From an uncultured Sanguibacteroides sp. (GTDB taxonomy: Bacteria > Bacteroidota > Bacteroidia > Bacteroidales > Marinifilaceae), in the NCBI RefSeq assembly GCF_900543425.1, contig NZ_UQRQ01000001.1:62001-126000 (forward strand): 64,000 nt of DNA. The letters run 5' to 3'. Shown one piece after another: positions 8,410-17,472 of the stretch. Every line of letters starts with the position of its first letter. The first letter of the stretch is position 1. The position numbers and the translations under genes were made by a program. Below the pieces are notes generated by a model. It worked only from the letters and a program-made list of their open reading frames with translations. It searched no databases and was not told where the DNA came from.

Positions 8410-9015
8410 ATGGATTACAGATTTGAAATCAGCTTACCGAATAGTTCGGATTTTAGATGTGAGATCGCAATTGGTGGAGATCAGACGTTTCAACAGCTTC
8501 ATGATAAAATCGTGGATGTGTTGAATTACGACAATTCACAAATGGCTTCTTTTTTCACGATTGACAAAATGGGGAATCGGGGAAAAGAGATTGCATTAAT
8601 GGATATGGCGACCGACGAGGAAGAGAGTGATACTTTGGTAATGGATAGTACGAAGATCAGCGATATTATAAAGCCGGGTTGTTTGGAGTTGGAATACGTT
8701 TTTGATTTCTTTACGAATCGTTATTTCAAGGTGGAATATGCCGGGGAATATGTTCGTGATTCCTCCGATGTTATGCCCGTGTGTGTGTTCTGCGACGGGG
8801 ATATTCCAGAGCAGTTTTCCTACGATGAAGGTAACGATAACTGGGACTTTGATAAGCCGGAAGAGGAATTTGAGGGTGAGTATGATGATAGCTTTATGGA
8901 AGAATTCGGTAACGATAGTTACGAGGATGAGGACCGGGAAGATCGGGGATACGACGAGGAGGATTATCGGGAAGATCGTTACGAGAGTTTGGATGATTAT
9001 ATCGACAGACTTTAA
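8410..9015 (+). CDS. Plasmid pRiA4b ORF-3-like protein with acidic tail
   Basis: A 201-residue protein. Residues 1-120 follow the pRiA4b ORF-3 (IS1096 passenger TnpR-like) family: repeated beta strands with QTFQQLHDKIVDVLNYDNSQ, then DKMGNRGKEI and LELEYVFDF. The last ~55 residues are almost entirely Asp, Glu, Arg and Tyr. There is no recombinase catalytic motif, so despite the family name this is probably not an enzyme. It lies 12 nt upstream of miaA, suggesting co-transcription. Confidence 0.75.
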   Translation: MDYRFEISLPNSSDFRCEIAIGGDQTFQQLHDKIVDVLNYDNSQMASFFTIDKMGNRGKEIALMDMATDEEESDTLVMDSTKISDIIKPGCLELEYVFDFFTNRYFKVEYAGEYVRDSSDVMPVCVFCDGDIPEQFSYDEGNDNWDFDKPEEEFEGEYDDSFMEEFGNDSYEDEDREDRGYDEEDYREDRYESLDDYIDRL

Positions 9016-9027
9016 CTATTTTATTCG

Positions 9028-9933
9028 ATGAAGAAAACGTTGTTAGTAATACTCGGACCGACAGGAGTAGGAAAGACCGATTTGAGTATAGAGCTGGCAA
9101 CTTATTTTGAAACAGCTATAATTTCGTGTGATTCACGACAATTATTTAAGGAGATGCATATTGGAACTGCCGTGCCCGAACGAGAGCAACTGACGGCAGT
9201 TCCTCATTTTTTTGTGCAATCTGTTTCTGTAAAAGATTACTTTAATTGTTGGGAGTTCGAACAACAGGCCTTATGCCGGATAACGGAGCTTTTCCGGGAG
9301 AAAGACGTTGTCGTTATGGCAGGAGGTTCCATGATGTATATCGATGCCGTGTGTCAAGGAATAGACGAGATCCCTGATGTGGACCCGGAGGTTCGGCAAT
9401 CTGTTATGCAGATGTATCAGGAAAAGGGACTGGAATTTATGCGACTCTTATTGAAAAGATTGGATCCCGTTTTTTACGGTGTAGTCGATCTGAAAAATGC
9501 AAAACGGGTAATGCATGCCGTTGAGATCTGTTTGACGACGGGCAAGCCTTATTCTTCGTTACGTACCGGAATTCGGAAAGAACGAGATTTCTCCATTATA
9601 AAGATAGGACTAAATAGGGATAAGGATGAATTATATGCCCGCATTAATGCCCGGGTCGACGAAATGTTTAGACAGGGCTTGGAAGAGGAGGCTCGTTCTT
9701 TGTATCCTTTGAGGCACTTAAATGCATTGAATACGGTAGGATACAAAGAGTTATTTGATTTCTTTGATGGAAAAACCGATCGGGAAGAAGCCGTTCGTCT
9801 GATCAAACGGAATACTCGTCATTATGCCAAAAAACAGTTGTCTTGGTTTCGCCGAGATTCAACTATTACTTGGTTTCATCCCTCCCAAAAACAGGAGATA
9901 CTCGAATTTCTAAGGCGTTCTTTTGACCTTTAA
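9028..9933 (+). CDS. miaA: tRNA dimethylallyltransferase
   Basis: MiaA transfers a dimethylallyl group to A37 of tRNAs that read codons beginning with U. The 301-residue protein has the P-loop GPTGVGKTDLS at 10-20, the catalytic Asp in SCDSRQLFKEM near residue 36, and the family motif NTVGYKELFDFFDG near 235. The length is normal. It is the last gene of the rightward run and converges with the EamA transporter gene, 11 nt apart. Confidence 0.97.
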   Translation: MKKTLLVILGPTGVGKTDLSIELATYFETAIISCDSRQLFKEMHIGTAVPEREQLTAVPHFFVQSVSVKDYFNCWEFEQQALCRITELFREKDVVVMAGGSMMYIDAVCQGIDEIPDVDPEVRQSVMQMYQEKGLEFMRLLLKRLDPVFYGVVDLKNAKRVMHAVEICLTTGKPYSSLRTGIRKERDFSIIKIGLNRDKDELYARINARVDEMFRQGLEEEARSLYPLRHLNALNTVGYKELFDFFDGKTDREEAVRLIKRNTRHYAKKQLSWFRRDSTITWFHPSQKQEILEFLRRSFDL

Positions 9934-9944
9934 TCTACAATTTT

Positions 9945-10925
9945 TTAATTTGTCATATATTGCTTTTGATCCCGTTTGGGGGGCATGATTAGGATTAAAA
10001 ATGATCCGAAAATAATGACCCCGGCTAAAATAAAATCCTTTGTGTTTAAATCCGGACGCATGGCGAAATAATAAGTAGTGGCCCAGATTTCTAAGCCATA
10101 AGTGAGCATGGGCTGAAAAGCTCTGAAAGTCATAAACGTTTCGGCTGTTGCGGTTTGTAGGGTTGCATAATATAAATAAGTGGAAAGTGATGTGATAAGA
10201 AGGCCGGTGAGACATGCGCTTATAATGCCTGCCGGATTAATAATATCTTTTATTTTGGGTAAATATAGAGTCGATAAGGGGAGGTCCATTAAATCTTTCG
10301 CGAAGAAATGTTCGAATAACGCGATTCCGCTTAAGATGCAAATAACCAAAAAGCCACCCCAAAACATCGTATAACCGGATATACCGCACTTTTGACGTGT
10401 GGTCGTGTTGGGACTCATGATGGTCGTTTTTTCTACAATTACAGCCCGGATGCAACTGGCAAAAGCTGCTAAAACAACAAGTATTGCTATTTTTCCCCGA
10501 ATGGCTTCGGGAAGAGACAGGAGAAAAAGAACGATTCCGGTGAGGATAACCAACATGCCGATGATATCGCTGCTACGAGGTTTGCGTTTGAATAAAAGAT
10601 AGGTCAAAATGGCCGTGATGATTACTTCCAAATTGATCAGTAGACTGGTTTCGGTACTGCTGATATATAGATAAACGGCGGCTAAAAAAAAATTACGAAA
10701 AATTTGTAACCAGGTATACAACCATGAATATCTGACACCGGATTTCCAATTCTGTAATGTTACCGGTTCCCGGATGATAAGTAAGGCTACTCCTCCGGAA
10801 AATATTTGTAGTGATGTAAATACAAGTATGTTGATATCGTAGTTCAGTAGACAATATCGGGTGATGACACTGTTTACGGACCAGGTAATCACGCTCAGTA
10901 AAGCAAACAAAGCTCCTATTTTCAT
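9945..10925 (-). CDS. EamA/DMT-family transporter
   Basis: A 326-residue inner-membrane protein with about ten hydrophobic helices arranged as two five-helix halves, the EamA (drug/metabolite transporter) pattern. The first helix begins IGALFALLSVITWSVNSVITRY. The C terminus is short and basic. The substrate cannot be predicted. It is transcribed alone, divergent from the aldehyde dehydrogenase gene. Confidence 0.85.
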   Translation of the reverse strand: MKIGALFALLSVITWSVNSVITRYCLLNYDINILVFTSLQIFSGGVALLIIREPVTLQNWKSGVRYSWLYTWLQIFRNFFLAAVYLYISSTETSLLINLEVIITAILTYLLFKRKPRSSDIIGMLVILTGIVLFLLSLPEAIRGKIAILVVLAAFASCIRAVIVEKTTIMSPNTTTRQKCGISGYTMFWGGFLVICILSGIALFEHFFAKDLMDLPLSTLYLPKIKDIINPAGIISACLTGLLITSLSTYLYYATLQTATAETFMTFRAFQPMLTYGLEIWATTYYFAMRPDLNTKDFILAGVIIFGSFLILIMPPKRDQKQYMTN

Positions 10926-11071
10926 GGATAATTCGTTAGTTTTCAGTTAAGAACAAAAGTCTTGACAAGAAGACTTTCTCTGTTTTTAATTGTAACGATA
11001 ATGTATAGAAAAAGTTTTTTATCGTAGACGCAAAAAAACGGTATGTTTTATGTAAAAAAGATTTGAAATCA

Positions 11072-11079
11072 TATCTTTG
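11072..11079 (+). promoter_or_regulatory. Putative -7 box for the aldehyde dehydrogenase
   Basis: TATCTTTG fits the Bacteroidota -7 consensus TAnnTTTG, 40 nt before the ATG. A good -33 TTTG at 19-21 nt is not present. Confidence 0.5.
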
Positions 11080-11119
11080 TTAAAAAAGATCCGTATAAAT
11101 AAAGGACGAAAGCGAACAT

Positions 11120-12484
11120 ATGACAGAAAAACGGATTCACATAGGAAAAAATAGGGCGTATTATGCAACCGGTGTAACACGGGATATTGATTTCAGGATA
11201 GATACGTTACGACGTTTAAAGGAGGCCGTATTAGAATACGAACAGGAGATAAGCAGGGCGTTATGGAAGGATTTGCATAAATCGGAAGGGGAGAGTTATC
11301 TTACGGAAATCGGGGTCGTTTTGGGAGAGATTCGGGATTGCATAAAACATTTGCACCAATGGAGTAAAGACCGAAAGGTAAGTACCCCGTTGTTCTTATT
11401 TCCATCACGAAGCAGGATCGTGTACGAGCCTTACGGTATCGTGCTGATAATTGCTCCGTGGAATTATCCGTTTCAGTTGTTATTAATGCCTTTGATCGGG
11501 GCTATCGCTGCCGGAAACGGTGCGGTTTTGAAACCTTCGCCTTATGCTCCTGCCGTTTCGGAGGTTATTACTCGAATTGTAGGCCGGGTATTTCGACCGG
11601 AATATGTATCTGTTTTCGATGGAGGGGAAGAGGAAGCGGAGGCTTTGTTGAAAGAGCGCTTCGACTATATTTTTTTTACGGGTGGGGCCCGTTTCGGTCA
11701 AAAAGTTATGGAATCAGCTGCTAAACAATTGATTCCATTGACATTAGAATTAGGAGGAAAGAGTCCTTGTATTGTAGGAGAATCATGTAATATAAAATTA
11801 GCGGCCCGAAGAATTGCCTGGGGAAAATTCTTGAACGCGGGACAGACCTGTGTTGCTCCGGATTATGTATTGATTCCGAATCATTTGAAAGACGAATTTA
11901 TTGACCGGATGAAATCGGCGATCTTCTCTTTCTGGGGAGAAGAGCCGCAAAATAGCCCGGATTACGGTAGGATCGTACATGAAGCCGGGACGGAACGATT
12001 GGTGAGATTAATGTACTCTTCAGGTAAAGTTGTATGCGGAGGAGAATATAATATAGTTGATAGGTATATTGCTCCTACTTTATTGGATGAAGTTAAACCC
12101 GACAGCCCGATTATGCAGGAAGAGATATTTGGTCCTTTATTACCGGTTATCGGGTACGAGCAGATAGAAGAAGCTATTGAGTTTGTAAATAATCGTGAAA
12201 AACCGTTAGCCCTATATTATTTTGGAGATAAAAAAGGAGAGAAGCAAATACTAAACTCGACCTCTTCCGGGGGAGGGTGTATTAATGATACGATTATCCA
12301 TCTGGCTAATTCCCGTTTGCCTTTTGGCGGAGTGGGGAGAAGCGGAATGGGAAAATATCATGGGAGAGCCAGTTTTGAATTATTCAGTAATTGCCGGACT
12401 ATCGTACGTTCTTCTTCCCGGATGGATATTCCTTTGCGATATCCGCCGTATAAAGTGAAATGGATTAAAAAATTTTTAAATTAG
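11120..12484 (+). CDS. Aldehyde dehydrogenase, class 3-like
   Basis: An NAD(P)-dependent aldehyde dehydrogenase of 454 residues. Its length and short N terminus match class 3 (fatty-aldehyde) members rather than the ~490-residue classes. Seen motifs: APWNYPF at 112-118, the FTGG turn of the cofactor domain near 186, general-base Glu210 in LELGGKSP, and nucleophile Cys244 in GQTCVAPDYV. The C-terminal RYPPYK is also typical of class 3. A rubredoxin gene follows 53 nt later, possibly on the same transcript. Confidence 0.93.
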   Translation: MTEKRIHIGKNRAYYATGVTRDIDFRIDTLRRLKEAVLEYEQEISRALWKDLHKSEGESYLTEIGVVLGEIRDCIKHLHQWSKDRKVSTPLFLFPSRSRIVYEPYGIVLIIAPWNYPFQLLLMPLIGAIAAGNGAVLKPSPYAPAVSEVITRIVGRVFRPEYVSVFDGGEEEAEALLKERFDYIFFTGGARFGQKVMESAAKQLIPLTLELGGKSPCIVGESCNIKLAARRIAWGKFLNAGQTCVAPDYVLIPNHLKDEFIDRMKSAIFSFWGEEPQNSPDYGRIVHEAGTERLVRLMYSSGKVVCGGEYNIVDRYIAPTLLDEVKPDSPIMQEEIFGPLLPVIGYEQIEEAIEFVNNREKPLALYYFGDKKGEKQILNSTSSGGGCINDTIIHLANSRLPFGGVGRSGMGKYHGRASFELFSNCRTIVRSSSRMDIPLRYPPYKVKWIKKFLN

Positions 12485-12537
12485 CAAACGGATAGTTTTA
12501 CTATCTATATTAGAAACCTTAATAAAAGAAAAGCGTT

Positions 12538-12702
12538 ATGAAAAAGTACATTTGCACTGTATGCAGTTACATTTACGATCCGGCAGAAGGTGATCCGGAT
12601 AGTGGTATAGCACCGGGAACAGCATTTGAAGATCTTCCTGATGATTGGGTTTGTCCCTTATGCGGAGTCGGAAAAGAGGATTTTGAACCCGTGGAGGAAT
12701 AG
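12538..12702 (+). CDS. Rubredoxin
   Basis: A 54-residue protein with the two knuckles of the rubredoxin iron site: CTVC (Cys6, Cys9) and CPLCG (Cys39, Cys42), plus the usual YIYDPAEGDPDSGI and FEDLPDDWVCP. It holds one Fe atom and carries single electrons in the cytosol, typically to peroxide- or superoxide-detoxifying enzymes in anaerobes. A terminator follows at once. Confidence 0.97.
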   Translation: MKKYICTVCSYIYDPAEGDPDSGIAPGTAFEDLPDDWVCPLCGVGKEDFEPVEE

Positions 12703-12716
12703 AAACTTTTTATTTT

Positions 12717-12758
12717 AAAAATTCCCACTAAATTCAAGAGAGATTTGGTGGGAATTTT
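12717..12758 (+). terminator. Terminator after rubredoxin
   Basis: A 16-bp stem (12717-12732 with 12743-12758, one G-T pair) closes a 10-nt loop and is followed by a T-rich run, 14 nt after the rubredoxin stop. The golvesin-like fragment begins directly behind it. Confidence 0.8.
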
Positions 12759-12942
12759 CTTTCAAGACAACAATTTCTTCATTGATGTAAGTACCCACTA
12801 TGCGGATGGAAAAACAGAGTCTTTTTCGAGAAAAGATATAGAGAAGGGATGGATTCCGATGGGTATGTACCAACTTTCGGAAGGGGAGATATATCGTGCT
12901 GATGCTGTGAAGTGGGTAAAAGTAGAAGATGAACACAAATAA
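12745..12942 (+). pseudogene. Fragment of a golvesin-like C-terminal domain
   Basis: The open frame has no ATG before the middle of the sequence, and its first codons lie inside the rubredoxin terminator. The residues HYADGKTES...KGWIPMGMYQLSEGE...ADAVKWV align with the tail of the golvesin-like domain found in the four large permease proteins at 27-44 kb (HDGKEA...RGWISLGRFYFTPGEASVV...YADAVKWV), with the segment before YADAVKWV shortened. I read it as the surviving 3' end of a lost gene carrying this domain. A hairpin terminator after its stop is still intact. Confidence 0.65.
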
Positions 12943-12944
12943 AG

Positions 12945-12991
12945 TACAAATACCAAAAGCAATTCTCTCTAAACCGCCTTTGGTATTTGTA
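12945..12991 (+). terminator. Hairpin after the golvesin-like fragment
   Basis: A 16-bp stem with one mismatch (12945-12960 with 12976-12991) around a 15-nt loop, just past the stop of the fragment and 53 nt before the convergent fumarase end. It may serve both strands. Confidence 0.6.
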
Positions 12992-13044
12992 GTATTTGAT
13001 TTGCATTGAAAATCTCTCGATCTAAAATGGCCAATTTACCATTT

Positions 13045-14655
13045 TCAATGTGACCATTCCGCAAAGAAATCATTTCCTTTGTCATCCACGATAATGAATG
13101 CCGGGAAATTTTCTACCCTAATTTTGCGAACGGCTTCCATGCCGAGTTCTTCAAAATCGACGATCTCTACCGATTTGATACTTTCTTTTGCCAAAATGGC
13201 AGCAGGGCCACCGATAGAACCAAGGTAGAAGCCTCCGTGTTTCTTACAGGCATCCGTGACGGCTTGTGAGCGGTTTCCTTTGGCAACCATGATCATCGAG
13301 GCTCCGTGATCCTGGAATAAATCCACATAGGGGTCCATGCGGCCTGCCGTGGTAGGTCCGAAGCTACCGGAGGCCATTCCCTTCGGGGTTTTAGCCGGTC
13401 CGGCATAATAGATAGGATGTTTTTTAAAGTATTCAGGCATAGGTTTGCCTTCATCTAACATTGCTTTGATACGGGCGTGCGCGATATCACGGGCAACGAT
13501 CAGAGTTCCGGAGAGATTTAAGCGGGTTTTGATCGGGTATTTACTCAGTTCTTTTAAAATATTTTCCATGGGTTGATCCAGATCGATGTTTACCGCCGGG
13601 GCCAAATGGGGGGCTTCAGCCGGTAAAAAACGGGCCGGATTTTTTTCCAGTTGCTCCAGGAAAATACCCTCTTCCGTGATCTTTGCTTTGATATTCCGGT
13701 CTGCACTACAACTTACTCCTATACCCACGGGGCAAGAGGCTGCATGACGAGGAAGACGGATCACCCGTACATCGTGTACCCAATATTTTCCACCGAATTG
13801 TGCACCGATACCCATATCTTGACATATTTTCTGAATTTTGGCTTCCCACTCCAGATCGCGGAAGGCTTGTCCTCCTTCGTTTCCTTGGGTGGGAAGATAG
13901 TCGTAGTATCCGGCAGATGCTTTTTTAACCGTGGTAAGGCAGGCTTCGGCAGAGGTCCCTCCGATAACAACAGCCAGGTGGTATGGAGGGCAGGCAGAGG
14001 TTCCTAAGTCTTTTACCTTTTCTTTAATGAACTTGGTCAGGGTCTCTTCATTCAGTAAGGCTTTCGTTTGCTGGTACAAGAAGGTCTTGTTAGCGGAGCC
14101 TCCTCCCTTGGTTATAAACAGAAATTCGTATTTATTGCCTTGTGTAGCGTAAATATCAATTTGTGCCGGTAAATTTGTACCGGTGTTTTTCTCTTCGGTC
14201 ATAGTGAAGGGAACTACTTGAGAATAACGTAGGTTTCTGTCCCTGTAAGTTTCAAATACCCCTTTGCTGATAGCTTCGGCATCATTACATCCGGTCCATA
14301 CGTTTTCTCCTTTTTTACCGATAGCAATAGCTGTTCCTGTATCCTGGCAGGTCGGAAGTTCCCCTTCTGCCGATACGACCTGATTCAATAGCATCGTGTG
14401 GGCTACAAATTTATCGTTATCGGTAGCTTCCGGATCTTTTAGAATATCGGCCAATTTTTGTAAGTGAGAAGCACGTAGATAAAAGGATACATCGGCGTAA
14501 GCCTCACGGGCCAATAATTCCAATCCCTCTTTTTCAACTTTTAATATTTTCCGTCCTTCTACCTCTATGGTTTTTACATAATCTTTGGTTAACGGACGGT
14601 ATTCCGTGCAATCTTTTTGTATCGGAAATGGTTCTTGATACTTGAAATCTGCCAT
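13045..14655 (-). CDS. fumB: Fumarate hydratase, class I (iron-sulfur)
   Basis: This 536-residue enzyme interconverts fumarate and malate. The class I [4Fe-4S] type is identified by cysteines in ELPTCQDTGTA (~residue 103), TSACPPYHLAVVIGG and ASCPVGIGVSC, and by the C-terminal domain motif GPTTAGRMDPYVDLFQDHG. In gut Bacteroidota it serves the reductive branch to succinate. It stands alone. The start is well placed, and nearly 200 nt of AT-rich spacer precedes the divergent protease gene. The symbol fumA or fumB cannot be decided from sequence. Confidence 0.95.
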   Translation of the reverse strand: MADFKYQEPFPIQKDCTEYRPLTKDYVKTIEVEGRKILKVEKEGLELLAREAYADVSFYLRASHLQKLADILKDPEATDNDKFVAHTMLLNQVVSAEGELPTCQDTGTAIAIGKKGENVWTGCNDAEAISKGVFETYRDRNLRYSQVVPFTMTEEKNTGTNLPAQIDIYATQGNKYEFLFITKGGGSANKTFLYQQTKALLNEETLTKFIKEKVKDLGTSACPPYHLAVVIGGTSAEACLTTVKKASAGYYDYLPTQGNEGGQAFRDLEWEAKIQKICQDMGIGAQFGGKYWVHDVRVIRLPRHAASCPVGIGVSCSADRNIKAKITEEGIFLEQLEKNPARFLPAEAPHLAPAVNIDLDQPMENILKELSKYPIKTRLNLSGTLIVARDIAHARIKAMLDEGKPMPEYFKKHPIYYAGPAKTPKGMASGSFGPTTAGRMDPYVDLFQDHGASMIMVAKGNRSQAVTDACKKHGGFYLGSIGGPAAILAKESIKSVEIVDFEELGMEAVRKIRVENFPAFIIVDDKGNDFFAEWSH

Positions 14656-14867
14656 GATCGTTTATTGTTTAAAGTGTTTTTGTGTTTTAGATTTTTATAA
14701 CGGAAAAATTTCTTTAATCCGGCAACGAAATTAAAATTAATAAACGAGAAGTCCAACTGCTTCCCGGATAAAATTAGCGAAAACTCTTTTTCGTTCGATG
14801 GTTTGAATAAGATCCCGTTAAGAGGGGTAAAACTGAGTTTCCGGATTATAAATCGGGTTATTTTGTA

Positions 14868-14875
14868 TACCTTTG
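14868..14875 (+). promoter_or_regulatory. Putative -7 box for the Ste24-like protease
   Basis: TACCTTTG matches TAnnTTTG and lies 22 nt before the ATG at 14898. It argues that the alternative TTG start at 14877, two bases from the box, is not used. Confidence 0.55.
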
Positions 14876-14897
14876 TTTGTCGATTAAAAATAGAGTT

Positions 14898-16145
14898 ATG
14901 ATGTCTGGTTTGATATTTATAATAATTGTACTGTTTCTTTGTTTTGATTTTGTATGGGAGAGGGGGCTGGAATACCTGAATCTGAAACATATGTCTCCTT
15001 GTTTGCCTAAAGCTTTGACCGGAATATACAATGAGACGGAATATCGTTCTTTTCAAGATTATAAACGGCAAAACGGTCGATTGGATTTCTGGAGTTCGAT
15101 ATTTGATTTTGTGTTGATGATCTCTTTTCTTGTTTTGGGCGGTTTTGGGTGGTATAACGATTGGGTGGTATCCCTGACGGGGAGTGTTATTTGGCAGACG
15201 GTTATATTCATGTTGGGGTTATCTTTGGTCTCCACGGTTCTGGATATTCCTTTTGATTATTATGCTACCTTTAAAATCGAAGAAAAATATGGCTTTAATA
15301 CTTCTACAAAGACTCTTTTCTGGACGGATAAATTGAAAGGAATATGTATTTCACTATTATTGGGAGGAATCATATTGGTTTTGATTACCTGGTTTTACAC
15401 GTGGGCCGGGACCTATTTTTGGTTGTACGCCTGGGGTGTAATAACCCTTTTCTCTTTGTTTATGTCTTTGTTTTATTCTCAGTTAATAGTTCCTCTGTTT
15501 AATAAACAAACTCCGTTGGAAGAGGGTAGTTTACGGGATAAGATTCAATTATTTGCGGAAAGAGTGGGTTTTAAATTAGATAATATTTACGTGATAGACG
15601 GATCGAAACGCTCCACGAAAGCCAATGCTTATTTTACCGGATTTGGTCCGAAGAAGAGAGTCGTTTTATATGATACGCTGCTCAAAGAATTAACGGAAGA
15701 CGAGATTGTGGCCGTATTAGCTCATGAGATAGGGCATTATAAAAAGCGACATACCTTGAAAGGTATGTTTGTCGCCATTTTGGAGATGGGAATAATGTTG
15801 TGGCTTTTTTCTCTTTTTGTGAATAATGCTTCTTTATCTATGGCTCTTGGAGGAGATCGGGCTTATTTCCAATTGGGATTGGTTGCATTTGCTATTCTCT
15901 ATTCTCCAATCAGCACGGTTTTGGGTGTTGCCATGAACATCTGGTCGCGTAAGAACGAGTATGAGGCGGATACCTATGCAGCTGTAAATTACAATGGAAA
16001 TGAGTTAATTTCCGGTTTGAAGAAGATATCGGTGAAGGCATTAAGTAATTTGACCCCTCATCCGTTCTATGAGTTTGTCTATTATTCACATCCCTCGCTT
16101 TTAAAAAGGATCGATGCGATTTCAAAAATAAACGATAATGTATAA
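14898..16145 (+). CDS. M48-family membrane metalloprotease (Ste24/CAAX-like)
   Basis: A 415-residue protein with several membrane helices and the gluzincin zinc motif HEIGH at ~276-280 followed by YKKRH. The third zinc ligand is the Glu in NEYEADTYA near residue 352. The layout, with helices before and after the zinc site, matches Ste24-type peptidases, which cleave substrates in or at the membrane. Bacteria lack CAAX prenylation, so the substrate is unknown. The start was placed at the first ATG after the -7 box. Confidence 0.92.
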   Translation: MMSGLIFIIIVLFLCFDFVWERGLEYLNLKHMSPCLPKALTGIYNETEYRSFQDYKRQNGRLDFWSSIFDFVLMISFLVLGGFGWYNDWVVSLTGSVIWQTVIFMLGLSLVSTVLDIPFDYYATFKIEEKYGFNTSTKTLFWTDKLKGICISLLLGGIILVLITWFYTWAGTYFWLYAWGVITLFSLFMSLFYSQLIVPLFNKQTPLEEGSLRDKIQLFAERVGFKLDNIYVIDGSKRSTKANAYFTGFGPKKRVVLYDTLLKELTEDEIVAVLAHEIGHYKKRHTLKGMFVAILEMGIMLWLFSLFVNNASLSMALGGDRAYFQLGLVAFAILYSPISTVLGVAMNIWSRKNEYEADTYAAVNYNGNELISGLKKISVKALSNLTPHPFYEFVYYSHPSLLKRIDAISKINDNV

Positions 16146-16192
16146 TAAAAACAGAACGGAAGAGATCCGATTTGTTTTCAAATTTCAATCAT

Positions 16193-17425
16193 ATGGATGC
16201 AATTATTATTACCATCGGGGATGAGATTTTGTTGGGGCAGATTTTAGATACCAATTCGCAATATATCGCGAAACAATTGACCCGTCTTGGGGCGGAAGTC
16301 GTGGATGTTTTGTCTGTTCCCGATCAGGGGGATAAGATCAGGGAATGGATCGATTATGCGATGATGCATGCAGAGCTGGTTATTGTGACGGGAGGGTTGG
16401 GACCGACGAAAGATGATGTCACTAAAAAGGTATTGGCAGAGTATTTCGATACTCGTTTGGTGTTAAATGAAGAGGTTTACTCTTGGATCGAAAAGTTATT
16501 GCGAAACGGAGGGATGAGGATGAATGAAAATAACAAAGGGCAGGCTTTCTTACCCGAAAATTGTAAAATATTGCTTAACCATAAAGGAACAGCTTCCGGA
16601 ATGTGGTTTGAAAGGGAACGCAAGGTCTTGGTTTCGTTGCCCGGAGTCCCTTTTGAAATGGAAGATTTGATGACCCGTAGTGTTATTCCTGAATTGAGGA
16701 AACGGTATCCTCATTTGATGCTGGAATACAGAATGTTGAAGGTATATGATATTCCGGAATCGGAATTAGCGATTCGTTTGGAAAGCTGGGAGGAGAAATT
16801 GCCGAAAGGATTGGGATTAGCTTATTTGCCTTCTCCCGGTTTTATTAAGTTACGTTTGACGGCCAAAGGAGAGGGGGTATATAATCTGGATCTGTTTTTT
16901 GAGACCTTAAAAGAGGTATTGCAAGGGTTGCGTTTTACGGTCGGAGAAGAGGATTGTATGGAGAGAGAGTTGGGTGAATTGCTATTGATCAAAGGAAAGA
17001 CTATTGCGACGGCTGAAAGTTGTACGGGAGGGAATGTGGCCCAGCAGGTTACATCGATCGCCGGGGCGTCGGCTTATTTTAAAGGGAGTGTCGTGGCTTA
17101 TGCCAACGAGATAAAGGAGCGGGTGTTGGGGGTCGATCCTCGTGCTATTGAGACTTACGGAGCCGTCAGCGAACAAGTTGTGGTGCAGATGGCCGAAGGG
17201 GTACGCCGTCTTATGGGAACGGATTATGCAGTTTCCACCTCGGGGGTAGCCGGTCCGACCGGGGGAACTCCGGAAAAACCGGTAGGTACCGTCTGGATCG
17301 GATTGGCAACTCCGGAAAAAACGATTGCACGTAAGTATGCCTTTTCTTTTACCCGTGAACGGAATATCGGAAAAGCGACGATGAAGGCAATAGAATTGGT
17401 TATTGAAGAGTTAAGAAACAGATAA
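16193..17425 (+). CDS. cinA: CinA-family protein (nicotinamide-nucleotide amidase)
   Basis: A 410-residue protein from the ATG at 16193 (MDAIIITIGDEILLGQILD). The N-terminal half is a molybdopterin-binding-like (COG1058) domain. The C-terminal half, from about residue 265, carries the amidase motif TAESCTGGNVAQQVTSIAGAS and the later GVAGPTGGT. The C-terminal enzyme deamidates NMN in pyridine nucleotide recycling. It follows the Ste24-like gene by 47 nt and ends in a strong terminator. Confidence 0.95.
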   Translation: MDAIIITIGDEILLGQILDTNSQYIAKQLTRLGAEVVDVLSVPDQGDKIREWIDYAMMHAELVIVTGGLGPTKDDVTKKVLAEYFDTRLVLNEEVYSWIEKLLRNGGMRMNENNKGQAFLPENCKILLNHKGTASGMWFERERKVLVSLPGVPFEMEDLMTRSVIPELRKRYPHLMLEYRMLKVYDIPESELAIRLESWEEKLPKGLGLAYLPSPGFIKLRLTAKGEGVYNLDLFFETLKEVLQGLRFTVGEEDCMERELGELLLIKGKTIATAESCTGGNVAQQVTSIAGASAYFKGSVVAYANEIKERVLGVDPRAIETYGAVSEQVVVQMAEGVRRLMGTDYAVSTSGVAGPTGGTPEKPVGTVWIGLATPEKTIARKYAFSFTRERNIGKATMKAIELVIEELRNR

Positions 17426-17431
17426 ACGAAG

Positions 17432-17459
17432 GCGATGATGATAAATCATCGCTTTTTTT
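17432..17459 (+). terminator. Rho-independent terminator after cinA
   Basis: Stem GCGATGAT/ATCATCGC with a 5-nt loop followed by seven Ts, 6 nt after the stop. It lies just beyond the end of the convergent regulator gene. Confidence 0.9.
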
Positions 17460-17472
17460 AAGAATTGTTAAA

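Noticed and set aside
14589..15071. A 160-codon minus frame spanning the fumarase start and the Ste24 gene start
   Set aside because: It covers the divergent promoter region and opposes two conserved genes.
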